Assembly (NCBI GenBank): GCA_030407315.1
Contig: JALQPE010000025.1
Coordinates: 61,817 to 125,816, forward strand
DNA length: 64,000 nucleotides
Source: Asparagopsis taxiformis
Taxonomy: Eukaryota > Rhodophyta > Florideophyceae > Bonnemaisoniales > Bonnemaisoniaceae
Reading direction: 5' to 3'
This document shows positions 10,825 to 21,466 of this stretch, piece after piece (position 1 is the stretch's first letter; each line of letters opens with the position of its first letter). The notes under the pieces are model-generated. The model was not told the origin of the DNA and made no database searches. It saw only the letters and a program-made list of their open reading frames with translations. Position numbers and translations under genes: made by a program.

Positions 10825-13800
10825 CTACCATCCTTTTCCTTCTTCCTCGCCCTCCTCTGTTTCCTTCATCAAAAATTCAATCCACTTATCGCTAACTGTA
10901 CCGATTGGTGGTAGAGTGGCACTATCCATTTCGGGAGCCTGAACCAATGAGCCAATTCGATCCATAAACGCCCGCCGTTTCAGTCCCACAGCAACATTAT
11001 CCGCATCTGAAAACGCCAGCATGCGCGACATGAGCTCTAGAACGTCCCGTCTCCTCATGGAGCCTACACGGAAGTAGCTCACTAGCAATTGTCGCACGAC
11101 TCTTCGATCAACCAATTGGCCGCCTGCGTCAGGATGATTCAGACGTGATAGACTCTTTTCCAGCTCCAATTTCAATTCTACCCGTTCATCAGCTAGTCTT
11201 CCAAGTGCTCCACGAAGCTCTTTGATTTCATCGTCTCGCAGCTGCAATTTGTTCTCAGAGATACTCAGACTCTCTTCGCGTTTCTTTGCAGCTTCGCACT
11301 CAGCCTCTGCTTTCTCCAGTTTTCTTTGTAGCTCAATCGTTCTCTGCAACACAGCCGAGTCTTGTGCAGCTTCCAATTGCTCAATCGCAATTTGAAGATT
11401 TTCTTCAGCTACTCGGTGCGTGTCAGCAAGGAACTCAGCTTCTTTTGCGTTGCTCTCTGCATTATCACAAGCTTCCCTCAAACGAGCACACTCCTTTTCA
11501 ACACTTTCTAGCTGTTTCATCGCATCTTCAAGTTCTTTAGTTAGTCGGTCAACATCAGACCGCCGAGCCTCGGCAGATTCCGCTTCACGCTGTTTGAGGC
11601 TGCGATGTGCTTCCTGCAAATCCTCTTCAAGCGTTGTCACTTGGTCTTGTAAATACACCACCTTTTCTTCTGCGTCATCCAGCTCGTTTGTTCGTCCGTT
11701 CAGCTGGGATTGAATTTTGCTGCACAGAGCGCGCAATTCACCAGCTTCTTTCTCCGAGCGCATGGCTTTATCCGTCGTACGTCGTAGTTCTTGACGTGTA
11801 TCATTCAGATCGCTTTCAATCTGTGCAATTATCTCCTCGAAATGAACTTTGGCTTCTTCCACTCCTTCGGCTCGTGCAGAATTAGCCTTACGTTCGAGTC
11901 GCTCGTTGGAGCCTCTGACAGCATCCCTTTCTTGTTCAGCCATCTCTGCCCGATCTACAAGTCGCGCAACGTCTGCCTCTGCCATCTCCAAATTGCGTTC
12001 AAGTTCAGATGTGTGCTGTCGGTTTCTTTCCATCTCTGCAACGACAGAAGCAACTGAGCGTAAACTCTGAACTGCAATATTTTCGACAGACCGCATTTCG
12101 TCATCATCATCAATTGCTTCAGAGAATTCTTCGACTTGTTGATTTGCTAGACAATTTCGCAACATGGACCAAATTGACTTGAGATTAGTAGATAGTTTCT
12201 CAATCTCTTGTAAATACCTTGCGCTTTCTTCTGATACTCGTCTTGCATCCACTTCACGTGCAACACTCAATTCGTTTGTCACTCTTTCCAAGTCTTGTTC
12301 GAGCTCAGAATTTCTGATATTCGCATTATCCATGTCATTCTGCACATCTTCCAGTCGAGATGCTGTCACTTCGTTCTCTTCCATGAGGGACTGCAGTTTC
12401 TTGGTTGAACTTTCAAGCGCAGTACGCATGTTTTGCAATTGCTGATCTTTTTCATCTGACGCATGTTTCTCCGTTTCCATCTCGTCGATCCTTTTCTGCA
12501 AATCCATGTGCTTTGTGTGAGTACGTTCCACATCTCTAGATGCCTGTGCAGCAACAGTGCTAATGCGGGCTATTAGAGAACATATTTCTGAAAAGAAAGA
12601 AACTGTTTCATCAGAAATTACATCGTTATCACCATCACCAACCTCTGGAACCGAGGGCCAAGATATACCGGCAAGGGAGGAATTGGTGGCTTGAGACAGC
12701 GCTTTTTTGGAAGCACTAATAGACGTAGCTGCAGATGAGTGAATGTGCACAATCGCATCTTTGTAGCTTCGCAATTCAGATTGCTGGGTTACACTGCTTT
12801 GAGATAACTGCGACCTGGCATTTTGCTCTGCGGCAAGTTCAGATTTGACAATTCCAATTTCCAACACCGCTTTCTCTCTTTCAGTTGAGAGCTCAACTTG
12901 CAGAGCCTTGCACTTTTTGTTTGCTTCAGAGACTAATTCGAGTTGTTCTGCAATCTCTGCTTGTTGAGACTCTTTCTCCGCCAATACTACGTCATATTGC
13001 CCTTGTAACAGTTCCCTCTCACGAATGGCAATATCGTATTTGTTTTGAGCAACCTTGGCTTCTGACTGGAGAGTTGCATGTTTCTTCTGTAGATCGGACT
13101 TGTTCGCTGACATCTCACTGAGCTCACCTCGAATTTCTTGCAGTTCCGCTTGTGATTCTGCAAGCTGCACTGCAGCGGCCTCAGCGCTCTCTTCTACTAT
13201 TTTCTTCTGTGCAGTGATCTCAGAGAGCTCTTCAACCTTCGAAATCGCTGCATCTCTCTCATTCCGGACCTGGACTAACTCAACCTGCACAGAATCCCTG
13301 GCCTCCGTTGCAGCAACTAGCTTTCCGTTTAGAGACGCAAATTCGGCACCAGCAGCCCGAAGTCTAGCACCGGCCTCGTCCCTCTGGCGCTGGAAGGTTC
13401 CTCTCTGTGTTGTCAACTTTTCGATTTTGGCTACAGCCGAAGTGAGCTTGCGTTGCAAACCTGCGACAGCTGCTGTTTTCTGCTGACATTCTGCAACCAA
13501 AGCCTTTTCTTTTTCAGAAGCAGCATTTGATCCCGAAGCATTGGTGGTTCTTTCGTGGACAAGTCGATCCCTCTCCATAGATATAGCTTCAAATCTATTT
13601 GAAAGATCCTTGAACTGATCGCGTAGAGAGGCATTACGTTGTTTCGCCTCGTCCCTCTCTCCAGAAACGGAAGCCAATTCCCGTTGTGCATCGAGTAGTT
13701 GTCGTTTGACCATATCTTCCCGAGAGGAAACTTCTTCAAGCTCTTTTTGCAGGATCAGCTTCTGGTCGTAGAGATCATTTCGTTCCATGAGGACACTTTG

Positions 13801-16800
13801 AGTCCGTTCTTTCATCTCCTCCATTAGATTTGAAAGAGCTTCTATCCGATGAGATTCCTCATCTCGCTCTCGGTGGGTTGCCTCTACAACACTCTGAAGT
13901 TCTCTAATTTGATCCTGGTATGCAGACAGAGACGATGACTTAGACTGCTCAGACTCAAGAAGTTCGCGGTGTTCCTCGATATGAATCTGACTGGTTGTGA
14001 GTGCCTGTTCTCTTTCTAGCTTGGCGACTTCAACTTCATTCTCCAACACCCGTATCTGATGGTGCAATGCATCGTCACGCAATTTGGCTTGGGCTTCACT
14101 ATCCCTCAATTGTTCTTTGAGGTCATCAGCCTCCGCAATGAAGGAGTTTCTCTCCTCAGCAATACGTTCCAAGTCATTTCGCAAGACACCCAGTTGCTCA
14201 GAAATCACGGCCTCTCGCCTTCCTGCAACATCCTGACCATTTCGCATTACTTCAATAATATTTCGTGCTTCTCTGATTCCATTGCCACCTCTTTCGACAG
14301 CAGCATCGCGCTCCTTCTCAACAAGGAGCTTCTCTTCCACCAGGGCATCGCGTTCCTGGCAGAGTTCGTTGATTTGATACCGCAAAGATTCAAGATCTTC
14401 GGCCCGAATAGACAAATCGTCCCTCAGTTGCAACATCGAAATCTTCAAGTCTTCGTTAGCACGGTCACTTGCCTCCTTATCTGAAACAGCGGAATCCCTT
14501 TCCAGAGAGAGCACCTGGAGTTTCTGGGAGAGTTCCTCAACTTGCTTTCGAGCTTTCTCAAACTCATCTTTTTGTGCTTCTGAAAGAGAAGGTACTTCGA
14601 AATTGCGTTGGCCTGTTTCTTCCACCACTGTATTCGGCAATTCCGGCTCTGACTTACGGTTCTCTTGTACAGATTCCACGACGGCCTTTTCATCATTTTG
14701 AACATAAAGCGAATTTTCAGATGGCCAGACATGTCCACTTTGTACAACCAGATTGTCATTCGCCTGTGCTGTGTGTTCCCCGAATCCAATGGCAGCGTCG
14801 AATCCTTGCGATTCCAAAGGGATGTCTTCTGGTATAGGTGGTACTGAGTTTGCATCTGCAGCCGGTGGAATTGGTCCCCAGGTCTCGGAGGAGAACGGCT
14901 CTTCCTTGGGTCGTGATGGGTCATCGCGGTCCTCCCCATCGTGAGCCACACTGTGCCCTCCAGAAAAGAAGTCAGATGCATTTGCATCACCTTCTCCGTT
15001 TCCTACTTGTTCATCTGCAAACCAACCATTATTGCCGTCGTTCACAGATTCAGAATGTGGAGCATACAGTTCCGGCTGAGTTTGTTCCTCCGAAACTTCA
15101 TACACGATTTCGATCCGTTCACCAGACTCACCCGATCCAGTCTGATCTTCCGCCTCGCTACTACCTATTGGTGTGGGAAAAGTTGTGGCAGTAGTTTCAT
15201 TGTTCTTGTCGGACGTAGACTGCGCGTCATCAAGTTTGTTAGTAGTATCATCACGATTGCTATAATTCCAGTCCGCTTCGGGTGCCTTTTGGGGGTCTTC
15301 AGATAGAACTTTTGTATCCGCTAATGTGTCCTCCGATTTAGTATCCTTTTGAGTAGTGGCAGTTTCACTGAATCCCAAATTCCAGCCTGCCTCCGAATCC
15401 TCGGGAGCCTCTTGCCAATCGCTAAACTGTCCTGAGGGTGCCAGAGATTCGTTCACTACAGGCTGACCCTCCGCTTTAGAATCCTGTTCAACCGGTACAG
15501 TCTCACTAATGGATCCAAAATTCCAGTCTGACTCCGGAACATTAGAAGTCTCCTGCCAACCCGCAAACTGTTCAGAAGGGTGCAACTGCTCAGCATGTGA
15601 TGATACACCCTCTTCTTTAGCTTCCTTCCCACCGTTTTCAGAATCATCGTTAGAGGCCAAATTCCAGTCTTCCTCAGGTGCCTCTTGCCAATCTGTAAAT
15701 TGTTCTGTGGGTGCCGGGGGTTCAGAAGCCACTGGCACACTTTCTGCTTTAGAATCCTTTTCAACAAACGCAACTTCATCTTTGGATCCCGAATTCCAGT
15801 CTGCCTCTTTCCAATCCACAAATTGCTGTGGTGGTGGAGGATGCACAGTGGATGTGACTCCATGCGCTTTAGAATCCTCCTGCTCGGTTTCAGCCTCATT
15901 GGTGGGTGCCGCAGCCCAGTCCACCTCAGGGTCCTCTTGCCAGTCTACAAACTGTTCCTGTGGGGACGATGATGGTGGCTGGACAGAGGGGGGCGCATCT
16001 TCTATTATGGTATCCTTTTGCTGAGCTGCAGACGTTTCGTTGGATGCCAAATTCCAGTCATCCTCAGGTGTCTCCTGCCAATCTAAGTGCTGCTCTTGAA
16101 CAGGCAAGGTTGGTTCTACAACAGACGACACGCTCTGAACCTGAGAACTGTTTCGAAGGGATGTGTGCTCAAGGTTGGATTCCAAATTCCAATCCTGTTC
16201 GGGCGCCTCGTTCCAGCCCGTAAACTGCTCTGGCTGAGCATCCGTTTGCGGTGGTGGTGGTGGTGGTGGTGGCTGCAAGTCATTGACATCCGGCACGCTC
16301 GCATGCCCAGTTCGATGTTGCTCACTGCGCGCATTTTTCCCTTCATCAAAGCCCCAGTCCGCATCTGCATTATCCGGCCAATCGGCGGCCTGGCTGGAAG
16401 CTTGATGCTGCGTGACATCTTCCTGCACGTCCTGTGGCGGGGCGCTTGCGAAAATGGACGGCACGGGAACAAGGGGTGCGTGGACCTTGGTGGATGGAGG
16501 CGGTCCGCCGGGCACGTAGCGTGAGGCGCGCGTGCGTCGGTTATGAAAGGAGTGAGTCTGCGCGTCGATTTCCTGGGACGGCGGAGGCGGCGGCATGTGT
16601 GGTGACGCATCGGGTGGCGGAGGCGGGATGGAGTGCGATGCGAATTGATCAGACGACGACACGGATTCGGACTGTGGTTGAGATGGATTGGATTCGTTAT
16701 ATGGTTGTGGTTGGTCGACTGCGGACTCGTTGAGAAGATTTGATGTGGGATTTGTAGGAATTGTATCCTCGTCTTCGAACGCTGCTGCTTGTAGAACACC

Positions 16801-17019
16801 CTGTGCTACGACTGCGGCTGCTTTGGCGTTTTCACGAACGGCTATTGCGTTCTCACGCACGCGTTCCCGGAAAGAGCCCAGAGTGCTCCACATGTTTGCG
16901 GCGCGCTGCGGCGCGGAGTTTGGACGAGCGGTTGGTGAACGGGGTGGAGTTTGTTGTGGAGACGGATGGTGTTTAGAGGGAGCGAGACGTGGGATTGGTT
17001 TATGATAATGTGCGTTCAT
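10825..17019 (-). CDS. GRAB-domain golgin (Rud3/GMAP-210-like) with DW repeats
   Basis: A 2064-aa protein predicted to tether vesicles at the cis-Golgi. The N-terminal third is Pro/Asp/Glu-rich and includes a polyproline run encoded by a GGT repeat. It contains about eight spaced repeats of the form QFxDWQEAPExDWNLxS, roughly residues 255-600. Residues ~830-1950 form one long coiled coil. The last ~100 residues carry a segment (near residue 1970) with VDRRVVRQLLVSYF, then MRRRDVLELMSRMLAFSDAD, matching the GRAB (GRIP-related Arf-binding) domain that binds ARF1-GTP in Rud3 and GMAP-210. The golgin class is well supported by the coil plus GRAB order. The tryptophan repeats are not a known golgin feature and may be a coat-binding array, which is inference. 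Other very long coiled-coil proteins are the alternative if the GRAB match is wrong. Confidence 0.8.
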   Translation of the reverse strand: MNAHYHKPIPRLAPSKHHPSPQQTPPRSPTARPNSAPQRAANMWSTLGSFRERVRENAIAVRENAKAAAVVAQGVLQAAAFEDEDTIPTNPTSNLLNESAVDQPQPYNESNPSQPQSESVSSSDQFASHSIPPPPPDASPHMPPPPPSQEIDAQTHSFHNRRTRASRYVPGGPPPSTKVHAPLVPVPSIFASAPPQDVQEDVTQHQASSQAADWPDNADADWGFDEGKNARSEQHRTGHASVPDVNDLQPPPPPPPPQTDAQPEQFTGWNEAPEQDWNLESNLEHTSLRNSSQVQSVSSVVEPTLPVQEQHLDWQETPEDDWNLASNETSAAQQKDTIIEDAPPSVQPPSSSPQEQFVDWQEDPEVDWAAAPTNEAETEQEDSKAHGVTSTVHPPPPQQFVDWKEADWNSGSKDEVAFVEKDSKAESVPVASEPPAPTEQFTDWQEAPEEDWNLASNDDSENGGKEAKEEGVSSHAEQLHPSEQFAGWQETSNVPESDWNFGSISETVPVEQDSKAEGQPVVNESLAPSGQFSDWQEAPEDSEAGWNLGFSETATTQKDTKSEDTLADTKVLSEDPQKAPEADWNYSNRDDTTNKLDDAQSTSDKNNETTATTFPTPIGSSEAEDQTGSGESGERIEIVYEVSEEQTQPELYAPHSESVNDGNNGWFADEQVGNGEGDANASDFFSGGHSVAHDGEDRDDPSRPKEEPFSSETWGPIPPAADANSVPPIPEDIPLESQGFDAAIGFGEHTAQANDNLVVQSGHVWPSENSLYVQNDEKAVVESVQENRKSEPELPNTVVEETGQRNFEVPSLSEAQKDEFEKARKQVEELSQKLQVLSLERDSAVSDKEASDRANEDLKISMLQLRDDLSIRAEDLESLRYQINELCQERDALVEEKLLVEKERDAAVERGGNGIREARNIIEVMRNGQDVAGRREAVISEQLGVLRNDLERIAEERNSFIAEADDLKEQLRDSEAQAKLRDDALHHQIRVLENEVEVAKLEREQALTTSQIHIEEHRELLESEQSKSSSLSAYQDQIRELQSVVEATHRERDEESHRIEALSNLMEEMKERTQSVLMERNDLYDQKLILQKELEEVSSREDMVKRQLLDAQRELASVSGERDEAKQRNASLRDQFKDLSNRFEAISMERDRLVHERTTNASGSNAASEKEKALVAECQQKTAAVAGLQRKLTSAVAKIEKLTTQRGTFQRQRDEAGARLRAAGAEFASLNGKLVAATEARDSVQVELVQVRNERDAAISKVEELSEITAQKKIVEESAEAAAVQLAESQAELQEIRGELSEMSANKSDLQKKHATLQSEAKVAQNKYDIAIRERELLQGQYDVVLAEKESQQAEIAEQLELVSEANKKCKALQVELSTEREKAVLEIGIVKSELAAEQNARSQLSQSSVTQQSELRSYKDAIVHIHSSAATSISASKKALSQATNSSLAGISWPSVPEVGDGDNDVISDETVSFFSEICSLIARISTVAAQASRDVERTHTKHMDLQKRIDEMETEKHASDEKDQQLQNMRTALESSTKKLQSLMEENEVTASRLEDVQNDMDNANIRNSELEQDLERVTNELSVAREVDARRVSEESARYLQEIEKLSTNLKSIWSMLRNCLANQQVEEFSEAIDDDDEMRSVENIAVQSLRSVASVVAEMERNRQHTSELERNLEMAEADVARLVDRAEMAEQERDAVRGSNERLERKANSARAEGVEEAKVHFEEIIAQIESDLNDTRQELRRTTDKAMRSEKEAGELRALCSKIQSQLNGRTNELDDAEEKVVYLQDQVTTLEEDLQEAHRSLKQREAESAEARRSDVDRLTKELEDAMKQLESVEKECARLREACDNAESNAKEAEFLADTHRVAEENLQIAIEQLEAAQDSAVLQRTIELQRKLEKAEAECEAAKKREESLSISENKLQLRDDEIKELRGALGRLADERVELKLELEKSLSRLNHPDAGGQLVDRRVVRQLLVSYFRVGSMRRRDVLELMSRMLAFSDADNVAVGLKRRAFMDRIGSLVQAPEMDSATLPPIGTVSDKWIEFLMKETEEGEEEGKGW
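16249..16272. repeat. GGT trinucleotide repeat coding polyproline
   Basis: A short run of GGT on the plus strand, read as consecutive proline codons in the golgin N-terminus on the minus strand. Likely slippage-prone. Confidence 0.8.
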
Positions 17020-17170
17020 TGGAGTGCGTTGATTCGCTGCAGTGCATGTGTCTGGTAACCAATTACGGTAAGAGTTGGACGGAAATCAATCTATAAATTT
17101 CAAGTCGTTTTTGTTGCATGCCCACCCACCGCGTGGGAGAGCGACAACATTTCGCCAACACGAAAGAGCA

Positions 17171-18148
17171 CTACAACATACCGGGCGCCAATGTAATTGC
17201 AATCGGACAATGATCGCTGCCGTAGACATGGTCTAAAATTTTGACATCACGCACCGCATCCGTCATGTTATCGCTCACCAATGCATAATCGATTCTCCAA
17301 CCACGATTTCTTTCGCGCGCCTTGCTGCGATAATCCCAATACGTATATCGATCTCTGACATCTGGATACAACAAGCGGAATGCATCAACCATGCGACAAG
17401 TCTCAAGCGTGTCCTCAAATGAGCCGCGCTCCTCATCTGAAAAACCGGGCAATTTCCTGGCGCTGTTCGGATCATGCACATCGTGTTGGTGTCGAGCGAC
17501 GTTTAGATCCCCCAAAACAACAATTGGCTTTCCTTGCGAATGCAAATGACGCAGATGTTTCCTGAAGGAAGAATCCCAGTTGAGACGATGTGACAGCCTT
17601 TTAAACGCTGTGCCGGCATTCATAGTATACACGTTCACCAATTGCACACCGGGAAATTCCAGCATGATTAGGCGCCCCTCCCGGTCGCCGACATCGTCGC
17701 CGATGGAACGCTGCATCAGGGAGCAATTTCTTTTGGCGTAGATTGCAGTGCCGGAATAGCCGAGTCGCGCAGTGCTGGAGTTGAATACGACGGTTTCAAA
17801 GCCGTCCAGTATGTTGGCGAAGATGTCTTCATGCGTTTGTTGAAGCTTGGTTTCCTGGAGACAGAGCACGTCGGGATCATATTCATCGACAAGATCCTGA
17901 ATGGCGCGCGGGTTTTTGCGCAGTAATGATCGCATTGAATTGACATTCCATGATATAGCTGTTGCCGGCTTGGCAGCTGTTGCATCACTGGCGCAACAAC
18001 GCGTCGCCAACGGCAGTCGTTTTCGAAGAAGCCGGAGATTTCGAGTGGGCAGAGCGACAGAAACGGAGAAAGCGTAGGACCGCACTACCATTGTGGAGGC
18101 TTGAATTGGCTCGCCACGACATGTTCGCACGGCAGCACGATTTAACAT
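17171..18148 (-). CDS. AP endonuclease / exonuclease III family, organelle-targeted
   Basis: A 325-aa base-excision repair endonuclease of the ExoIII/APE1 type that cuts 5' of abasic sites. The EEP fold is complete: ISWNVNSMRS at the start of the core, LCLQETK with the metal-binding Glu near residue 98, GDLNVA near 213, a WRIDYALVS segment, and the C-terminal GSDHCPI with catalytic His near 312. About 65 residues precede the core and are Arg/Ser-rich without acidic residues, which suggests a plastid or mitochondrial targeting peptide. The start at ATG 18148 is the first in frame. It faces the Josephin gene across ~300 bp, so the two probably share a divergent promoter region. Confidence 0.9.
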   Translation of the reverse strand: MLNRAAVRTCRGEPIQASTMVVRSYAFSVSVALPTRNLRLLRKRLPLATRCCASDATAAKPATAISWNVNSMRSLLRKNPRAIQDLVDEYDPDVLCLQETKLQQTHEDIFANILDGFETVVFNSSTARLGYSGTAIYAKRNCSLMQRSIGDDVGDREGRLIMLEFPGVQLVNVYTMNAGTAFKRLSHRLNWDSSFRKHLRHLHSQGKPIVVLGDLNVARHQHDVHDPNSARKLPGFSDEERGSFEDTLETCRMVDAFRLLYPDVRDRYTYWDYRSKARERNRGWRIDYALVSDNMTDAVRDVKILDHVYGSDHCPIAITLAPGML

Positions 18149-18447
18149 GTGAGATCATCGTCGATGAAAGAGTATCATACTGCACACGTGTACAAAGCAT
18201 CACAGGTGCCGACACGCACCGTAACACTTGTGCAGTACACATGGCACAGTCGCGACTATTCGACAATCCAGTTTGTCTGAGATGCACGAATGCGCAGGTT
18301 GCGCAGCACAGCGCCGCATCATCTTCCACACCACAGGTCCTTGCTGGCTGCGCGTCGAGTTATCTTTCAGACGTATAGTGAAATCCCTCCAACAAATCGT
18401 CAAACGCTCAACTCCATCCAACAACACAAACGCAGTGCAACATTGCA
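18149..18447. promoter_or_regulatory. Divergent promoter region
   Basis: About 300 bp between the divergently transcribed AP endonuclease and Josephin genes. It must hold both promoters. No clear TATA box was picked out on either side. Confidence 0.4.
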
Positions 18448-19005
18448 ATGCATCCATCCACAGACCAGACGCATCCACCATCCCAGAATATCTACCACGA
18501 ACGCCAGCATCTGCTGCATTGCGGTGTGCACGCCATCAACGCACTATTGAAACGACGCGCGCACACCTCGTCCACGCTTGACCAAATCGCTGATGAACTC
18601 GCTCCATCGCACACCAGATCCTTCTGGTGGCATCCGCATCGCTGGCCGCTCGGACTTGGCAACTATGACGCAAACGTTCTCATGCTTGCACTAGACAGAA
18701 GTGGTCTTCGCGCGGAATGGTTCTCGCCTCGTGTGTCCGTCACAGAATTACTCCGCTCGACCCCGGACGTATGCGGCTTCTTGGTGAACGTTCCGGCCCG
18801 TTTTCGTTGGCCGGCTGTGCATGCGGTGATCCCGCCGGGCAGACATTGGATTGCTGTCGCCCGATATGGCCAGCAATTTCATGTGGTGGACTCGCGCGCC
18901 GGTTCGCCGATTTTGTTGGGAGACGTCGATCACATTGCACCCTATATTGATAAAGTTCGCGCAGATTCAGGTCATATTTTATACGTTGCCAACAAGCATT
19001 CGTGA
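18448..19005 (+). CDS. Josephin-domain deubiquitinase (JOSD type)
   Basis: A 185-aa cysteine protease consisting almost entirely of one Josephin domain, as in JOSD1/2 and unlike ataxin-3, which has added UIMs. It removes ubiquitin from substrates or chains. The catalytic triad is visible: Cys25 in IYHERQHLLHCGVHAINALL, His133 in GRHWIAVARY, and Asp148 in FHVVDS (Asn or Asp in the family). The GNYDANVLMLAL segment at residues 71-82 matches the conserved GNYS/D helix. A 14-residue polar leader precedes the domain. Length is normal for the class. Confidence 0.88.
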   Translation: MHPSTDQTHPPSQNIYHERQHLLHCGVHAINALLKRRAHTSSTLDQIADELAPSHTRSFWWHPHRWPLGLGNYDANVLMLALDRSGLRAEWFSPRVSVTELLRSTPDVCGFLVNVPARFRWPAVHAVIPPGRHWIAVARYGQQFHVVDSRAGSPILLGDVDHIAPYIDKVRADSGHILYVANKHS

Positions 19006-19333
19006 AGCAAGTCGCTGCACATACATAACTCTTTTACATCATATCACAAAACTGCCCTGATGCCAATTCACGTTGCATCATTCATATCTCTTGCTGTCTA
19101 GCCCTGCAGACGCCACGCTATCGCCATGCACCGACAATTCAACTGTTTCGTTGACGTCGACGTGCCCTATTGCTAGCTGCGCTCCTTAGATTCACCAATT
19201 CCTCATGCTCAACGCTACAAAGTAACGCAACCAGTTGTTATTTTCACATCCGAAAGTGATGATAGTCTCAAGATGGAAACCATTGCCTGCTAACTAAACC
19301 ACCGATGCACAAGTTACCAACAACAGCTCTTCA
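19006..19333. other. Convergent intergenic region
   Basis: About 330 bp between the converging Josephin and antiporter genes. Nothing beyond 3' UTRs is seen. Confidence 0.5.
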
Positions 19334-21466
19334 TCACATCTTCCTTGGATGCTGAGGAGGTTTCTTTCCAGACAAGATATTTTCCCCACTGTCTAGCAAA
19401 TCATCATACCCATCATCTGAGCTTGACCTCTCGCCACGTGCCAATCTAGCATTATTGGGAACTGTATGCGATCTTGACAGTGCTGAGCTCCCCTCTATAC
19501 TTTCCGAATTTTCCGCATTGCCGCGAACGTCAAACCATTTGACGAAAGAATCGGTTCCTTTACGACGCAAGTCTCCCAGGAAGGCGGGAATGGACGGCAA
19601 TTTCTCCAGTGGCGTCAAATCTTGGAACGTCAGCGAGCCCTGTCGTTCATGCGAATGGCTCTTTTTGGTCTCTCGCATCGCATTTGGTGGATATTCTCCT
19701 GCCATGGTAACAGCTCTTCGCATCGCACTTTCTGAGGCATCCGGTTGCACATCAGGTTGGAATGAATATGCGTCCTGATTGAGAAGGTTGGTAACAGGCG
19801 GGGTAGGAGGTACGGGGGCATTGGCGTCGTAATCCCCGTAAATCGGAGCGCTAGCATCCCATATACGTTCACCGACAGAACTTGTAGAATTTTCAGCGCT
19901 GTTTTCCTCAAACTCACCGAGTTCGTTGTACCCATTGCCGAGGCTCATGGTTGACACATAGGTACCCAGACCACCACTAGGCATGATCTCATAGCTGACT
20001 CTATTAATCATCTTGATGACAGGTTCAAACAACATACCCTGCACGCAGATCGAAAACACTACGATAATGAAGGTCATGAAGAAAATGAGCTGCCCATAGG
20101 TCATGTGACCGGGTACAGCATGTTTCACAAACGAGTCGGGGACACCAAGCGCGAGAGCAATAGAAATTCCGCCTCGCATGCCTGCCCAGGTAAGCACAGC
20201 TATCGTACCTCCTCGATAGCGGACCGACTCGTGGCGTAAGCGCTTTCCAGTAAGCCATTCGATGGAAATAATGGCGAGCAAAGGGAGTGCAACTGCGATG
20301 ATACGGGAAATCATAGAGATCGAGACAACACACACGACAAGTATCATGGCACGTGTCAAACCGAGTTCTTGCGGATTCCAGATGAGATCAGCGGCACCGA
20401 CCATAAGGAAGAGGATGGAATTGAGGGTTTCATCGGCAAGCTTCCACATTTCATGGAAGCTCTCGACCGTTTCATCAAACATTGCAAACTCAACAGCGTA
20501 GTTTCCGATGAATAGGCCTGCGCTGACGGATGCGAGCGGAATGGACACTTCCAGGATGCGACCGATCATGTTGATATTCCCAACGAGAACAAATGTAATG
20601 ACAACTTCAAGGAGTGGTTCTTTGACGGATGCTATTGCAGAGTAGGCGAGCCATGCTAGAAAGATACCCATTGCGATTCCAGAGGCGGACTCGAGACAGA
20701 TGGTTTTGATTACAATGTAAAGCACTTCCATAGTACCAATATCGGGCTTGGTGACGATTTCCATGAGGGTAAGGTAGAGAACGACGCCCACAGCGTCGTT
20801 GAGCAGAGCCTCGCCCATGACAAAATAACGCGTGGAGGCGGGAAGCAGGGAGGGGTTGATATTCACGATCGAAATACACGTAATTGGATCTGTCGGAGAA
20901 ACGATAGCGCCGAACAGTAAACACCATTTGAACTCCATAGGGGCGATGTTTAGCATGAGCAAATAGGTAAGCACAGCAATGATCAAGGTCGAGAGGCAAG
21001 TCGACACGATACTAAGTGCAATAATCGTGGAACGAATGCGGCCCAAATTGCGCAAGTCTACCTCCATGGCGCCGGCGAACATGAGAAAGCCGAGCATGTA
21101 ATTGAGCAACAAATCGGGAAAATCCTTGAGAATAGCACGAAAGGAATCGACGGCTTGTTCCACACCGAGCATCGGCAAGTGACTGAGGACGAGAAGCACG
21201 ATGGTGAGAAGAATGGAGCCAAAGGCCATAGCGACGGAGGACGGGACGCGGGTGAAGTGGAAATTGAGCACACGTAGCACGACGGAAATGGTGAGCAAGA
21301 GGACGACGATGTCGGCGCTACCGAGCTCATCTAGGATACTGGCGGCGGGGGTGTTCTCGACGCCCTCGCGAGTCGCGGCGGTCACGGAGGCGGCGGAGGT
21401 GAGGGCGAGGGTGGCGGCGGAGGCAGTTTCGCGCACGGCGAAGAGGAGTTCCGGGAGAACGGTCAT
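19334..21466 (-). CDS. CPA1-type Na+/H+ antiporter
   Basis: A 710-aa polytopic membrane exchanger that trades cytosolic Na+ (or K+) for H+. Roughly the first 500 residues contain about 12 hydrophobic segments. The family hallmarks are SPTDP (near residue 187), on the antiparallel core helix, and GEALLNDAVGVVLY (near residue 219), equivalent to the ESLFNDGVGVV motif with the ion-binding Asp. A ~200-residue hydrophilic tail rich in Ser, Asn and acidic residues follows and is probably a cytosolic regulatory region. The general architecture is NhaP/NHE/SOS1-like, but no cyclic-nucleotide-binding domain is seen, so SOS1 identity is not claimed. The very start is Ala/Thr-rich. Confidence 0.88.
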   Translation of the reverse strand: MTVLPELLFAVRETASAATLALTSAASVTAATREGVENTPAASILDELGSADIVVLLLTISVVLRVLNFHFTRVPSSVAMAFGSILLTIVLLVLSHLPMLGVEQAVDSFRAILKDFPDLLLNYMLGFLMFAGAMEVDLRNLGRIRSTIIALSIVSTCLSTLIIAVLTYLLMLNIAPMEFKWCLLFGAIVSPTDPITCISIVNINPSLLPASTRYFVMGEALLNDAVGVVLYLTLMEIVTKPDIGTMEVLYIVIKTICLESASGIAMGIFLAWLAYSAIASVKEPLLEVVITFVLVGNINMIGRILEVSIPLASVSAGLFIGNYAVEFAMFDETVESFHEMWKLADETLNSILFLMVGAADLIWNPQELGLTRAMILVVCVVSISMISRIIAVALPLLAIISIEWLTGKRLRHESVRYRGGTIAVLTWAGMRGGISIALALGVPDSFVKHAVPGHMTYGQLIFFMTFIIVVFSICVQGMLFEPVIKMINRVSYEIMPSGGLGTYVSTMSLGNGYNELGEFEENSAENSTSSVGERIWDASAPIYGDYDANAPVPPTPPVTNLLNQDAYSFQPDVQPDASESAMRRAVTMAGEYPPNAMRETKKSHSHERQGSLTFQDLTPLEKLPSIPAFLGDLRRKGTDSFVKWFDVRGNAENSESIEGSSALSRSHTVPNNARLARGERSSSDDGYDDLLDSGENILSGKKPPQHPRKM

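Noticed and set aside
11286..14990. Several 90-180-codon frames on both strands within the golgin
   Set aside because: They come from the biased codon content of the coiled-coil gene and show no motifs.
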